From contig JAAOMT010000295.1 in assembly GCA_016748015.1 (NCBI GenBank), positions 1,370,604 to 1,434,603 on the forward strand: a DNA stretch of 64,000 bases. Direction: 5' to 3'. The stretch is from Geosiphon pyriformis (taxonomy: Eukaryota; Glomeromycota; Glomeromycetes; Archaeosporales; Geosiphonaceae). Shown here piece by piece: positions 11,471 through 22,654 of the stretch. Both the position numbers and the translations under genes were made by a program. Under the pieces are notes generated by a model. That model worked only from the letters and a program-made list of their open reading frames with translations. It ran no database searches and had not been told where the DNA came from. Position 1 is the first letter of the stretch; each line of letters starts with the position of its first letter.

Positions 11471-13010
11471 TGTTCTTCTAGTAAAGTATATTTTGATAAT
11501 TGATAAAATATTTTAATTGTTGTTTTATGTTCCTTTGTTCTTTTTGAAATAATTTTTCCTTGAACAATTGGGTATTTATATAATGTTGAAGTTGTTAATA
11601 TTTTTGTATATTCATGTTTTGTTATATTTTTGGGTTGAAATGTTTTTTTAGATTTGTTTCATTTGCGACAAACCATCATCATTTCCATTGTCTTTTCCTT
11701 TTTTATAATGTACTGTATAATTGAATGGTAAAAGTTCTATTTTTCATCTGGCATGGTGATTGTCTCCAAATTCTTGTTTCTGAATTGAAGTCAATCTTTT
11801 GTGATCAGTATAAACATCAAACTTTTGGCTCAAGTATTTTTTCTATTTGGTAACAACCCAATAGATAGTTAAGTGTTTTAATGCTGGAGTTCTATAGTTC
11901 TTCTCAGCTGAACTTAAGCTTCTACTGGCATAAACTATTGGATGCCCTCTTTCATCAGGTCTTTTCTGTGATAATACTGTTCTCAATGCTTAACCAGATG
12001 CATCAGTAGTAATGATAAATGGTTTGTTGTGATCTGGATAGTTCAGTACTGAAGCTTGAATAAGCTTTTTTCTCAATGTATCAAAAGCTTTTTGTTGAGT
12101 TTCAGTCTATTTATATTTAGTATTCTTTGTTTGGAGTTGGTGTAGTGGTTGAGCTATTTTGGAAAAGTCTTTGATAAAGCAGCAGTAGTATCTAGCAAAT
12201 CTCAAGAATGCTCTTAATTCTGTAAGATTATTTGGTACTGGAAAGTTCTTAACAATCTTAATTTTGTCTGGATCTATTTTGATTCTGTCTTTGCTCACCA
12301 CATGTCCCAGAAACTTGAGGTTAATCTTTTCAAAGAAACATTTGGTTGCATTTAGTTTCAATCCAGCTCTTCTTAATCTTTTGAATACTTGTTGAAGATA
12401 GTGCAAATGATCATCGAATGTTTTTAAGAATACATTGGTGTCATCCAAGTATATGATTACTGATTTCCATAGTAATCTAGTATAGACAATTTCCATGAGT
12501 TGTTGGAATATTGCTGGAGTGTTCATCAAGCCAAATGAAATGACTTCAAATTTGAAATTTCTTTCTCTTGTTGTGAATGCAGTTTTTTTTTGTCAGCTGA
12601 ATCCATGGCTACTTGCCAGTAACCACTGTCTAGATCTAATATTAAGAACTATTTATTTCCTCCAAAAACGTCGAATTGTTCTTGAATCTTTGGAGTTGAA
12701 TAGCTATTATCTTTAGTCATTCCATTCAGTTTCTGATAATCCACACAAAACCGGATTTTTCTATTCTTTTTCCAAACTAGTACCACTGGTGATGACCATG
12801 GGCTTATTGATGGCTGAATTAGTCTGTTGTCAAACATTTAGTTAATTTCTTGACAAATAATCTTATGGCTAGTGGGTGGTACTCTGTATGCTCTTTGTTT
12901 AATTGGCATTGCATCTCCAGTTTTGATCTGATGCTGGATGATGTCAGTTTGGCCAAATTCATTTTTGTTTGCAAAGATGTCATTGAAATTATTGAGTAAC
13001 ATCTTTAGTT
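11471..13010 (-). pseudogene. Reverse transcriptase and RNase H of element C
   Basis: RT begins near 13,000, with the substrate-binding FCVDYQKLNG region at 12,649-12,837. It continues after a frameshift in a nine-T run (12,583-12,591) through the intact catalytic box YLDD at 12,440-12,451 and the FLGHVVSK motif (open stretch 12,107-12,529). RNase H follows to about 11,700 with a TTDAS motif; the expected Glu in LE.L reads Lys (LKHLTI), and the YTDHKRL Asp is kept. Two frames plus Gln-to-stop changes show it is dead, but it is the least damaged RT in the window. The stretch 11,471-11,700 is a linker to integrase with several stops. Confidence 0.87.
12583..12591 (-). other. Frameshift in a nine-base homopolymer of C pol
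   Basis: RT upstream is read in the frame of 12,837. After this T9 (A9 in the coding strand) the conserved LMNTPAIFQQ segment continues in the frame of 12,529. One base has been gained or lost here. An assembly error in a homopolymer is the main alternative. Confidence 0.75.
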
Positions 13011-13017
13011 GCATCTG

Positions 13018-14121
13018 TTAGAGTGGATCTAAATTTCCCATATTTATCTGTTCCAATTGTTCCAGTTGGAGCAGATAACATTCACTCTGTTTATAGATGG
13101 TATGTAATGTGATGTTCACATATCTACAAAGTTGTAGAAAATTTGGAATGTAGTTTGGTGGTTGATCTTCAACTTCAGTAGTTAAATATCCAATAATAAT
13201 TCCCTTTGGTATTTCGATGATCTTTCTAGTTGTGTTATAGATGGAAATTTTGATGTTTTTTGAGCTGTTGGCTGATATGTAGAGATTAGTGAGTCCAATC
13301 TCTCCTGATTTGCAAATGGTGGCTTTTGCTTCAAACAATTGAGCTTGATTCTTTACTTCCCTTTTTATAGCTAACATATACTGGTCATATGGTGGAATAG
13401 TAATTAGTTGATAAGTTGAGATAATTTCTCTTTTGTCAACAATTTCTTCCTCTGCCATATTGATTAATATATCTATTCTTCTTGTGGATTTAAATCTCTG
13501 TATTCCTCTTGCTGTTATCCCTAATTTTTCCCTCTTTTCCACTGAAACTAACTGAGCTATTTTCACCAGAGGTAAGAATATTGTCTGTGCTATCTTTTCA
13601 TTTGGTTTTATAGTATAAGTCTTTTCTGAGTCATTTTGTAGCATGGTGATAATATTTTCTACATATCTCACATTAATTATTCCTCCTCTGATGTTGATTC
13701 CCTTTTTTGCTAAACTACTTCTGGATGCTAATTGAACCATTGTTGTTGCTAGAATTTTCAGTGTTATTTTCAAATCAATGCAAGTGCGTGAATGTGGTTC
13801 CAATTTGATAGGATCTTTCTCTGGATATTTCAGATCAAATCCTGTATCAGTATTATGCGTGCATTCAGATATGATACCTTTATTATTATCACTAAACCAT
13901 TTTAGTTTCTGCTCCTTGGTAAGGTCAGGAAGGGTGATATATGTTTTGGAGTTTGAATTGGAGTCTGAATTATTGTTATTTTTATTGCCATATTGAGCAG
14001 AACTAGAACTATTGTTTTTATTGTTGTCATTGTCGGAGTTTGAATTAGAATTGAAAATTGATTCCAATTCTGATGCACAACTGCTAATTGGTTCATCTTC
14101 TTCTGGGATCATGTAGATCAT
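13018..14121 (-). pseudogene. dUTPase-like domain of element C pol (367 open codons)
   Basis: This is the longest open stretch of the element. After an Asn/Ser/Asp-rich low-complexity leader (about residues 10-60) it shows the trimeric dUTPase motif series: 1, TGFDLKYP (about 93); 2, ASRSSLAKKGI (about 133); 3, GGIINVRYVENI; 4, PNEKIAQ; 5, RGIQRFKSTRR. Motif 3 has Asn where the family usually has Asp, and motif 5 has Arg/Lys in place of glycines of the usual GFGSTGR pattern, so activity is doubtful in this copy. dUTPases hydrolyse dUTP and limit uracil in DNA; some retroviruses carry one in their polyprotein. The remaining 170 residues up to RT match no family I recognise. Part of the gag-pol polyprotein, between the Cys-rich module and RT. 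Confidence 0.8.
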
Positions 14122-14149
14122 GCAGATTGGTGGATTGTAAATAAGGTTA

Positions 14150-14790
14150 CACTCATTACAATATTAAAAGTCACATGGAATTAAGCAATGTTAATATAAT
14201 TAAGTATTTAACTGTTCTAAATGCTGCTCTTGTTCTTTCCTAGTGAATGCTAATTGCTGGTAATGTTCATGGAATTTTTCTAGGTCATCTTCAATGTTGC
14301 CAAAGATGTCAAAAGTTTGGACATATTCAGGTTCAGAAAAAGATAGAGAGTTGTTTTTGATTTCCAGTAGTTTGCTGGTTGTTGTGCTTTCTGCTTTTGC
14401 ATATGTCATTTTTCAGAGTTCATGTTTGTCATGAGGATATCCTTCCAATCGTCATCGTTTCCAGGCGTCATTAATTGGTATGTCCTTGCTTATCCAGTTG
14501 TTGATTAGGATTGTATACTGGCACATCTCATCACACATTTCTTCTTGTCCAGGAATGTCATTCCACATTCTTTTATCTGGAAGAGTTTTTTCACAAGCCA
14601 AGCATAGTTGATTGTCCTATTTCCCAATTTGCTTTGTTCTTCCAAAATGTTTAATGATGCATGGGCAGCAGTAAAATTTGGTTGCTAAAATGTACTTTTC
14701 ATTGTCATCACAACAAGCACCTATTGATGACAATTTCTTGCCGCAATTGACACATACCAGTTTTGGGCAGCAATAAGTGGATTGTTAAGG
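14150..14790 (-). pseudogene. Cys-rich putative zinc module between protease and dUTPase (element C)
   Basis: On the minus strand, CVNCGKKL...ACC (14,752-14,705), FYCCPC (about 14,685-14,661) and LCLACEKTLP (about 14,620-14,596) form a multi-CxxC arrangement typical of zinc ribbons. A 69-codon acidic stretch follows (14,200-14,409), then a second CxxC..C..C cluster ending just before 14,121. The same order occurs in G (CINCGKKL near 32,040, CFICKTILP near 32,200, CKHCLI and CNNC near 32,610-32,655). No enzymatic residues are apparent. RNA or protein binding during particle assembly is a guess. Confidence 0.65.
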
Positions 14791-15540
14791 TGTAGTGTAG
14801 AACTTATAAGTAGTGATGCCATTGGGTGTTGGTTCTTCTTCCTTCTCCTTTCCTTTTCCCTTGTTTTTTTCTCACTTACAATTTATTAGTTCTTCCGAGT
14901 TGTTATCAATTTCCCAGGCTTGGTCGGTATTCCAGGTAAGTTCTTCTTTCTGTTTTCCTTTGTTATTGTCATCCCAAGAGAGTATCAACAGCAACTTGTT
15001 ATGGTCTTCATTGGCCCATGACACTTGATAGGCTTTCCAGGTAGGTTTATTTTTTTCTTTTTTGAACTTAATGAGTGGTGCTGTGGATATAGTGATTGGC
15101 TTAAAGTGGCCACACATGGCTGGTACACATGTGTGTTGACTGTTTTGACTAAGCTGAAGCTCTTGCATGTTTCAATCAAGAGTTGCATGAGTTTTGGACA
15201 GCCAGTTATTGCCAACAAGTGCTTGATACTAAGTGACTTCCATGACTAATACCTTAATTGGTACAATGATGCTGTTGATTTCTATAGGGAAGTCATCAAT
15301 TTTGCCAATCAGAGTTTTTGTCACTCCATCAGCCATAATGATTTGTGCACTAGCAGCTTGATCAACTTGGTAACCTAATTGGTCTATGAGTTGTTTTGTG
15401 ATGATGCTGCCAGCTAATCTACTGTCTAAGATTAGTTTGATGGCATGGCCATCAACTTTCACGTCAGTGGTACATGGCAGTGATTGGTTTAGTATCAAGA
15501 GTGGCTCTACTAAATAATGGAACTGATGTGGTTTCCTCAA
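14791..15540 (-). pseudogene. Aspartic protease of element C, with spacer
   Basis: Open stretches 15,229-15,540 and 14,872-15,168 on the minus strand are in one frame. The catalytic loop reads LILDSRLAGSIIT where the family has Asp-Ser/Thr-Gly; G still has the FDSG form, so Gly-to-Arg is a later G-to-A change. A hydrophobic flap-like stretch and a QYQALVGNNWL motif follow (QYQALVGNNWL-like text is also seen in G near 31,700). The protease would release the mature Gag and Pol proteins. The spacer is Lys/Asp/Asn-rich with conserved Trp. Confidence 0.78.
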
Positions 15541-17794
15541 ATTCGAATGAAAAAATCACTGCTAGTGATTTGTTGTTGGTGATGATGATTGAAGGTATGT
15601 TGTTGGTGAGTGATTGTTTTTGGTTGGTTTCTGGATTATTGGATTGGATGTCTTCTGGGGTAACTAGGAGACTTAAATAGTTCTGGAAACCCGGGTTTTG
15701 AGTATATTCAGTTCCCGAATTCTGCTGTCATAATCCTGACAGCTAGTTGGATAAACTGGGAATCAGTTGGTGAACAACCATTGTTGATTTCCAGTTTTGG
15801 GTAACTCTCAATCTAGAGTTTCCTAATGTCATTTGAGTTGGGTTTGATGGCAGTGTTTGAACTGTGGGTGTCTAATAAATTATTTGTGGCTGTGGCTGAT
15901 ATATGAGTTGGGACTGTAGTTAATAAACAATAGACACTGAAGACTGATAAATTGGTGGTTGATATATAGACTGTTGTATTATAGGTAGGTAATTTGGTTG
16001 ATATGGTGCTGAGCTGAGTTGATAATTTGGAGCTTGAAACCGGCAATCGGGGTTTTGATATTGATTTTCCGATTGTAGATTATTATTATAAAATCAGCAG
16101 TCAGCTCTAATGTGGTCTTGTTTACCACAGTTATGGCAGACATGCATTTCTTGTTGTTACGGCTGATTTGGAGATGATAATGGATGCAACTGATTTTGGA
16201 AACGATTCATGTTTCCTGAATTATTGCGTCATTGTAGTGGTTGATAAATTGCGTGATTGTCAGCTAAGTATCCTTCCAATTTCTGATTAATTGAATTACT
16301 AAGTTGTTTCAATTTGGAATCCAATTCAAATGATCCATTCATCACTAGATTAATGGCTTGAGCAAGGCTTGCTTCAAGTTCTGCCAATTTAAAATCTCTG
16401 GCATTCATAACTGCATCTTGTAGAGTTTGTGGGTGCATTGGGCATATGTACTAGAGAAGGCTACTATGCAGTCCTCTAATAAACTGGTTTAAAATTTGTG
16501 GTGTTGTAAAATAATCTGCCTGTATTGCTTGAATTTGGTGCAGATTCTTATAGAAACATTCTAGGTAAGTAGTGACTGCTTCATTCTCTCCTTGTTTGAT
16601 AGTGGTGAAAGTGTTTACTAGCCAATTAATACTATTATTATTGCTAAAGTATTGTAGAAATACAAGCTTGAATGCAGTAAAATCCTGGAGTTTGTTAGCC
16701 AAGCTTTGATACCATGAATTGGTGGTATCTTGGAGAAAATAGAGAATGGCTTGCATGGCTCTGGTGTCATCTCATCCATTGGCTGCAATGGCTTTCTCCA
16801 CATTGTTTAGCCACACTTGGATGTTGTCCTCTTTGCTGGTGAATTTTTCAAGTTTGGCAATAAAAGCATATGCTATTGGTGCTATAATTTGTTGTTGTGG
16901 TGGTTGTTGAAGTTGTTGTTGTGGTGGTGGAAATGGCTGTTGTAGTTGTTGGGGTGGTTGAAATAACTGCTGTTGCTGTTCATTGATTGGTAGAGCTGGA
17001 GGTGGATTGATCACAATTACTGGAGGTAAGTGTTGTTGATTATTGATGTCAAAGTTTCGATCATTCTGATTGTGCTGTGTTTGAAAATTCAGAGTTTCAA
17101 TTTCCAGATTTTCTAAATTTAGATTTTGCTAAGTCTGAAAGTTCAGGGTTTTAATGTTTGGGTTTTCTGAGATCAGATTCTGGTAAGTAAATTCTTGATC
17201 TTCAGATTCTTTTTCTTCTTCTGATTCTGTTATTTTCTAGGAACTTGCAGTTCCAAAATTTGGCTAAGGTGGCGGTAATCAAAATCCTGATGGTGTTGGC
17301 AATTGTGATTTAAATTTTTCAAAGTAATTGCCATATGATCCTAATAACTCTGCTTTTCTTTGTTTACTTTAAAATGGAAAGCATCCAAAGATTAATGTTG
17401 TATTTGATGTGAATGCATCTATTAATGAGATATTGATGACACTTCTGGATGTATAGTGATATGATAGGTTTGTTGGTAATTCAACTTTGGTTTTTTTCCA
17501 AGTAGATGGTTGTATTTGTTTAGGTATTACTGCTGGTGTTTGTAATTTTCTTTTTTCTTTGTCTGCATAGATAATTGGGAATTGTTGTTGTGTATATTTT
17601 TTAATGGTTTGATTGATTTCCTTGATGATTAGTGCAAAACTGTAGTTTCTTGGCAAGCTGGTATGTAGAAATAATTCTGTATAGAAATTTTCCCTTGTGG
17701 ATTTAATGTTAACTGTTTCTCCTAAACAGTCTGTGATTTTATTGTTGACATAGAAGTTAAAAGCAGATTCTGTTGGAAAATGATTATTGTTCAA
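15464..17794 (-). pseudogene. Gag of element C (capsid and CCHC knuckle)
   Basis: All in one frame with in-frame stops at Gln/Trp positions: an N-terminal domain (17,369-17,794), a Gln/Pro-rich linker (about 16,870-17,010), a retrotransposon capsid region (16,229-16,860; motifs VWLNNVEKAI, ATNSWYQSL-like, QFIRGL), and a zinc knuckle CHNCGKQDHIRADC at about 16,099-16,138 with all CCHC ligands intact. A Pro/Gln/Tyr-rich tail leads to the protease. The Gag frame ends at TGA at 15,464-15,466 because of one extra base near 15,469. G reads through the same place without a shift, so gag and pol were one ORF. Confidence 0.82.
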
Positions 17795-17917
17795 TCCTAA
17801 TTATTGACTGTATTGTTGAAATAAGAATTTGGCAAATCCTAAATGGTTTGTTCCTATGATTTCTAATTCTGCCACTTTTGGATGATTGTTGATGGTACTG
17901 GTTTTCTGTAAGATTAT

Positions 17918-17935
17918 ACCTCACAAAGAGCACCA
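17918..17935 (-). other. tRNA primer-binding site of element C
   Basis: Two bases inside the 5' LTR the minus strand reads TGGTGCTCTTTGTGAGGT. It begins with TGG, complementary to a tRNA CCA end. The cognate tRNA was not identified. Confidence 0.65.
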
Positions 17936-17937
17936 AA

Positions 17938-18804
17938 TATTACAGATAATTATTTGGGTCTCAAATCAAATAACAAATCTGTAACTTGGTGCTTGGTTGG
18001 TATTCTGGTGTTGATATCTGAAGGTTTTATTGTGGAGTTCTTTGTATAATGGACAGAGAGTTAATTGATGGTTTTATCCGTAGCTTCTTAAAACTGCAGT
18101 TTCATCAAATTTCTTTCTTAACATGGTGGTCGGTAATTCTTCTGGTAAGCTATCTTCAAATCTATGAGTGTTCTACCCTTGTTTTATGGGTTTTTTACCA
18201 GTTACTATGATGTCTGTGTTTCAGTGCTTTAATCCTCAATCAATTAGTATACAACAATAAAATCAAAGAAAAAAAAGAAAATGAAAGAAAAAAAAATAAA
18301 GAAATAAGTCAAGGCAATGTACAAGTTAGTATTCCGTCAATAGCCATAATCAAGAGCTATTGTTCCAGTGAGGTTAAGTATCAATTACTATCAACATAAA
18401 GTGTTGATAGTAGAGAGTGGATTGAGATAGTGAATAATTATTTATTAATATTTGTGATGTGAAAGGTTTCTAACTAATGAATTCTGTTTTCTCTACTTCT
18501 AGCACTACTACTATATTCTCTACTTTTAGCACTACTACTATATATACATAATTTGGGTTCTATGAAATTGCTCACATTCTTGAGTGATGTGCTATAATTT
18601 CTCAAGCAATGTGTCATATTTTCTTGACATCACTCCACATTGCTGAGCAATATACTGTAATTTTTGATATTGCTCCATATTGCTGAGCAATGTGCCATAA
18701 TTCCTGATATTGTTTTACATTGCTAAGCAATATGCTCATGTGCTGATTACTACTCACTTATTGGTCTACTATTTTTCTATATCTGTTTTTTTTTATGAGT
18801 AACA
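17938..18804 (-). repeat. 5' LTR of element C
   Basis: 867 bases. Its left end has mutated to TATTAC (partner TGTTAT), and its right end is TAACA. It holds the same TATA-like/GTGCTA-type region and 40-bp repeats as the 3' LTR, plus an extra partial duplication of a CTCTACTTYTAGCACTACTACTATA segment near 18,490-18,542. Confidence 0.92.
18567..18736. repeat. 40-bp tandem repeats in the C 5' LTR
   Basis: Counterpart of 9,309-9,459, with TTGCTGAGCAATAT-type palindromic cores at about 18,639-18,652 and 18,679-18,692. Confidence 0.75.
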
Positions 18805-18808
18805 TTGG
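18805..18808. repeat. Target-site duplication of element C, right copy (TTGG)
   Basis: Directly follows the TAACA end; identical to 8,663-8,666. Confidence 0.8.
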
Positions 18809-19330
18809 TTAAAAAAGTTAGAGAATCCCAGTAAGATTTATTTTGTGTATTAAAAGTTATGTTTATTCAAATTGTGAATTATCTAGTTAAACCAAAATCT
18901 TAAATTCTTCTTTTATTTTTTCTTAATTGTTTTCTGTTGTTAACTGATTGTAAACTTGAAATGTTAATTAAAGATAGGTAAATTGCTTGGACAATTTTTT
19001 TAGTATGCTTAATTTTGAATTGTTTGTTAGTTTTATTTTGTAACAAAATTGTAATGTCTCTAGTATATTTTACATCTATAATTCCTTTTCTAACATTGAT
19101 TTTTTTGCTTGCCAATAATGATCAGAAAGTAATTTGAATTATTGCTTCTGGTTAAATTTTGAGAGCAATTTTTAAGTTAATTTTTGTCAAAGATTTTGGT
19201 TGAAGGACTAAAATATCTTTTTCTAAATATTGTATATTATATCTAGCATCTATTTTGTGGGCTTTTTTAGATCTTATTTCTTGTCTATTGTTGTCAAAGT
19301 ATTAGAGTTGTATGGCAGACTGATTTTTGG
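18809..19330 (-). pseudogene. dUTPase-like domain of element B (broken)
   Basis: The minus-strand reading gives a motif-1-like KIDARYNIQY (near 19,245), a LASKKINVRKGIIDVKYTRDI segment split across motifs 2-3 (71 open codons, 18,900-19,115), and HTKKIVQAIYLSL for motif 4. Changes relative to C are mostly Gly-to-Arg and Asp-to-Asn. This shows that the dUTPase-like domain belongs to B as well as to C and G. The region between 18,809 and 18,899 leads towards RT but is cut off from it by element C. Confidence 0.65.
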
Positions 19331-20290
19331 TAAGATAGATTAAAATTGGTGTAATTTTTTCTTTTGGTTCAGATATTCCAAATTCAATTTCATATTTATT
19401 ATTTTCATTGAACAGGTAAATGCTAATTACATAGTATTTTAGATACCATTGGTCATCACAAAACATGATATATTTTTCACATAAGTAAATATTTATTTAT
19501 TTTAATTGTTGAATTTGAGCTTTGTTGGTTAGATAAGCATAACTTGTAATTTGGTAATATGTTTTTACTTCATTTTTATAATTGAATTTAACTAATTCTA
19601 TTGTATATTCAATATATTCAACTTTTTTTATCTGGCATATATTTTCTTGGGTTTTTTTATTGATTAAAACCATGGCCAATTTATAAATTATTTTAGTATT
19701 ATAAGAGTAATAGTAAAGTTTATTAAGAGTGCTATTATATACTGTATTAAAAAAAGTTCTTTTTTTTATTTTTTCCACAATTGAAAATACATATTAACAG
19801 ATTTAATTACAGATTTTTTCTCTTATTGCAACATTAATCCAGTTGTATTTTTCTGGTAATATTTCTCTACATATAAAACAAAAAATGTTGTCTTATTTTC
19901 TATTTTATTTGGAATATTTAAATCATTTCCTATAACATGCCTTACAAAAATAATAAGTACATGTTTTATATTCTTTTTTTAGAAATATATATGCTCTTAT
20001 TGACAAAAGCTTTTTGTTGTAGTTTTTACATTTAAATAAGATATAAAGTGATTGTTTCTATAATTCTGATATAGAATATTAAACAACATTCTATCTTTTG
20101 GTTTTCTCAAAGATTTTTTGTTCTGTTTTCTCAGTCCAATTGAATATTGATCTAAGAATCATATATGTTTTGGTATTTGGAAATTTTTTTTTCTTTAAAT
20201 TCAAACACTAGAGTTTTCTCAGATTGTTTATTAAATATACTACATATAACAGATACTTGGATATATTGTTTTTGGTATAATATCTTTAAT
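19331..20290 (-). pseudogene. Cys-rich/spacer region of element B
   Basis: This stretch lies between protease and dUTPase-like domain, as in C. A 93-codon open stretch (19,497-19,778, minus) has no recognised domain. Upstream, near 19,880-19,980, the minus strand reads CFICREILPEKYNW and CTYYFCKACY-like text that parallels the Cys-rich module of C and G. Otherwise it is AT-rich with scattered stops. Confidence 0.5.
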
Positions 20291-20690
20291 TTTGTATTTC
20301 TTAGTCTAAGTTTATATTGGCTTTAAAAAGCCAGTTGTTTCTGACAAAAGCTTTATATTGGGGTGTATTCATAATAAGAACTTTAATTAAAATGATAATT
20401 TTATCAATTGTAAAAGGAAAATTGTTAATTTTTTTTATTGGAGTTTTTTTCATATTATTGGCTGTGATAATAACTGTCTGGGCAGGTCTGTTAATAGTTT
20501 GTTGAAGTTGTTGTATTAGTTAATAGGTGATGATATTTTTAGTAAAACTATTATTTAAAATCAATCGAATTAATTTCTTTTCAACTTTAACTTTGATATA
20601 TATTACTGTAATTATTTTTTGTTCATTAATTTTTACATTATTAAATAGAAATAGTAATTTGTTGGCTTTAAATTCAAATAAAAATATATC
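20291..20690 (-). pseudogene. Protease remnant of element B
   Basis: The minus-strand text recovers VIITAN and KKTPIKKINNFPFTIDKI, then NTPQYKAFVRNNWLFKAN. These correspond in order to the protease C-terminal half of C (15,229-15,400). The catalytic Asp-Ser-Gly segment is not legible. The plus-strand open stretch at 20,317-20,505 is the shadow of this region. Confidence 0.5.
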
Positions 20691-22465
20691 TTAAAGGTTA
20701 GTATTTTGGGTGATTTTGGCTAATAGAATTGTATTTCTAAAAAAGTTTTGTTTTAGTGCTGTAGCTTTACTTTCAAAAACTGCAGTTTGTTGAAAATCTT
20801 AATTTTTTGATATTGTAAGATAATTAGATTGAGTGTGGTAATATATGAATTTTTGCTAAACTGGTTGTTAAAGAACTAATTAGTTGTTAAGATTGAATTA
20901 ATTATTGTTAAAAAACTAATGTTGTGGTGCAAATTGGTTTTTTTGGATCAATTTTTAAGCAGATATTTAATATTGCTAAGCAAATGGTTATTGATATTGT
21001 TATTGAATAAGTTGTAGAGCAAGTTAATAGTAATTATTCCAGTATTGGAGCCTTAATGAATAATAAATTAATGGTAGAAATTGGTAATAAGATTGTTGAG
21101 ATTAAAAATAATATTAATTATTTCTTTGTTGTTGATTTCATTGTATTTTTTGGCAATTTTGTTTTTAGTGTCTGGAAATTTCACAATAGTAACAGCTTTG
21201 AAATTAGTTGTTTAGTAATAGTGTGTAGTTATTTTGATTGTATTATTGGAGTGATTAATATTTTTGTTGTTACTGTTGTTGTTGATTGGTAAAGTAATTT
21301 TCAACTTTCTTGGTCAATTGATCAATCTTTTTTTCAGCTATTAAGTTGGTTTTTCTAATTGCAAAATTCACAAGTTTGGCATAATTAGCTTTTTTTATTG
21401 CTATTTTATAGGTTTTTGCATGTTGAATAACAGTGGCTAGATTTTTTAGATCATATAGTCAAACTTTTTTAATGAGTTTGTTTTTTAATCCTGCAATAAA
21501 CTGATTCAAATCTGGGCATTGAAATAGTAGTTATTGGTTTCCAATTGTTAAATTTATTAGAAAAGTTTGTTGAATCTCTCAAAATAATTATGATGATTTT
21601 TGATGATTTTTGTTTAATATTGCAAAAGTGGTTTCAGTGAGTAATAGAAGTATTGTTGTCAGTAAATTGTTTCAAAAAAACATTTTTGAATACTTGTTAG
21701 TTTTTAAAGAGTTTCATTAAATTTTCAAATTATTTTTCTGCTGTTTCTTAAAGAAAATATGAAATTGCTTTTAATATTCTTACTATATTCTATCTATTTA
21801 TATCTCCTGTTTTCTGGACTTTGTTAAATCATTTTTGTGAATTAGTGTTAGTATCTTTTGCCATAAATTCAGTAATTTTTGTGATGAAAGTAGTTATTAT
21901 GTTTTCTGTATCTTCATTTTCAATAATTTTTTCTCTGTAGATTCAGAAATATTTTTATTGTTATTAAAGTAATTGCTTTAATTTTCCATTAAGAAATTGA
22001 GAAGATTGATATTAATAAAGATTTGTTCAGACTGTTGTGTTGGGCTTTTTAGTAATATGCATTCTTTTGGTCTTAAAAAATAGTTGAATGGTGAATTTGG
22101 TGTTTGGACTTAAGCAAATAAAACTGAAAAAGATATAATTAAAAGTGGTAATTTAGAACTAGTTCTTTGTTTTGATGTTTGCAGGTGTTAAAAAATTGTT
22201 TTTGATGTATTGAATGTTGTGTGAATTGGTCATGTATTTTTCTGTTTGTTTTTACTACTTGTTTTAGATTCAGACTCGAATTTAAGAATAAATTGTGAGT
22301 TAACAAAATATTTTTTTTCACAGAACATAATAATATTATAATTAAGTTCTTCAAAATAAATAGCACAACTATTAGCACTAATGTTTTTTGGGTTTCTATT
22401 TGAATATTAAATAATATTTTTAAGAAAATTTTGCTTAATTTTTGTAATATTGTAATCTCCAAAAA
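20691..22465 (-). pseudogene. Gag remnant of element B
   Basis: The capsid-like region reads AISYFL, ETAEK.FENL, FKNVFLKQFTDNNTSIT and NHFCNIKQ between about 21,860 and 21,500 (minus). These match the layout of the C capsid (IPYFLQDT, WYQSL, FLQYFSNNNSINWL, TTIKQ). A 107-codon open N-terminal stretch lies at 22,139-22,462. A Gln/Asn-rich region follows the capsid (about 20,830-21,300). No intact CCHC knuckle could be read. Confidence 0.6.
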
Positions 22466-22634
22466 GATATTTATTGATTTGATTTAAATGTATTAAAAAA
22501 GTGTTTTCTTAAAGACTGTAATTCCATCTTGGATTTCAAATTGTTGTTTGCAGTGTGTGTAAATTGACTAATAATACTCTAAATTTGTTATATCTAATGC
22601 AGTTGCCACTTTGAAATCATTATTGCTGTGCTAT

Positions 22635-22652
22635 TTCTGTGAGAGAGTACCA
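22635..22652 (-). other. tRNA primer-binding site of element B
   Basis: The minus strand reads TGGTACTCTCTCACAG two bases inside the 5' LTR. It resembles the C site (TGGTGCTCTTTGTGAG), so the two elements may use related tRNAs. Confidence 0.6.
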
Positions 22653-22654
22653 AA

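Larger units (their letters stand above)
8667..18804 (-). mobile_element. LTR retrotransposon C (Ty3/Gypsy type), youngest LTR insertion
   Basis: A complete 10.1-kb element lies inside B, with LTRs 8,667-9,527 and 17,938-18,804, a TTGG duplication, a tRNA primer site and a polypurine tract. The minus strand encodes Gag (CA plus CCHC), aspartic protease, Cys-rich module, dUTPase-like domain, RT, RNase H, integrase and a post-integrase region. It is the best preserved LTR element here, with open stretches up to 367 codons. Even so it has in-frame stops at former Gln/Trp codons, a one-base insertion near 15,469, a homopolymer frameshift at 12,583-12,591 and a further frame change before integrase. 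It also has lost key residues in protease, RNase H and integrase. G is a diverged member of the same family in the opposite orientation. Confidence 0.92.

Noticed and set aside
17918-17935. A tRNA gene near the primer-binding sites
   Set aside because: Only the short complement of a tRNA 3' end is present. No cloverleaf or A/B box pattern was found, and no tRNA or rRNA gene could be supported elsewhere in the window.
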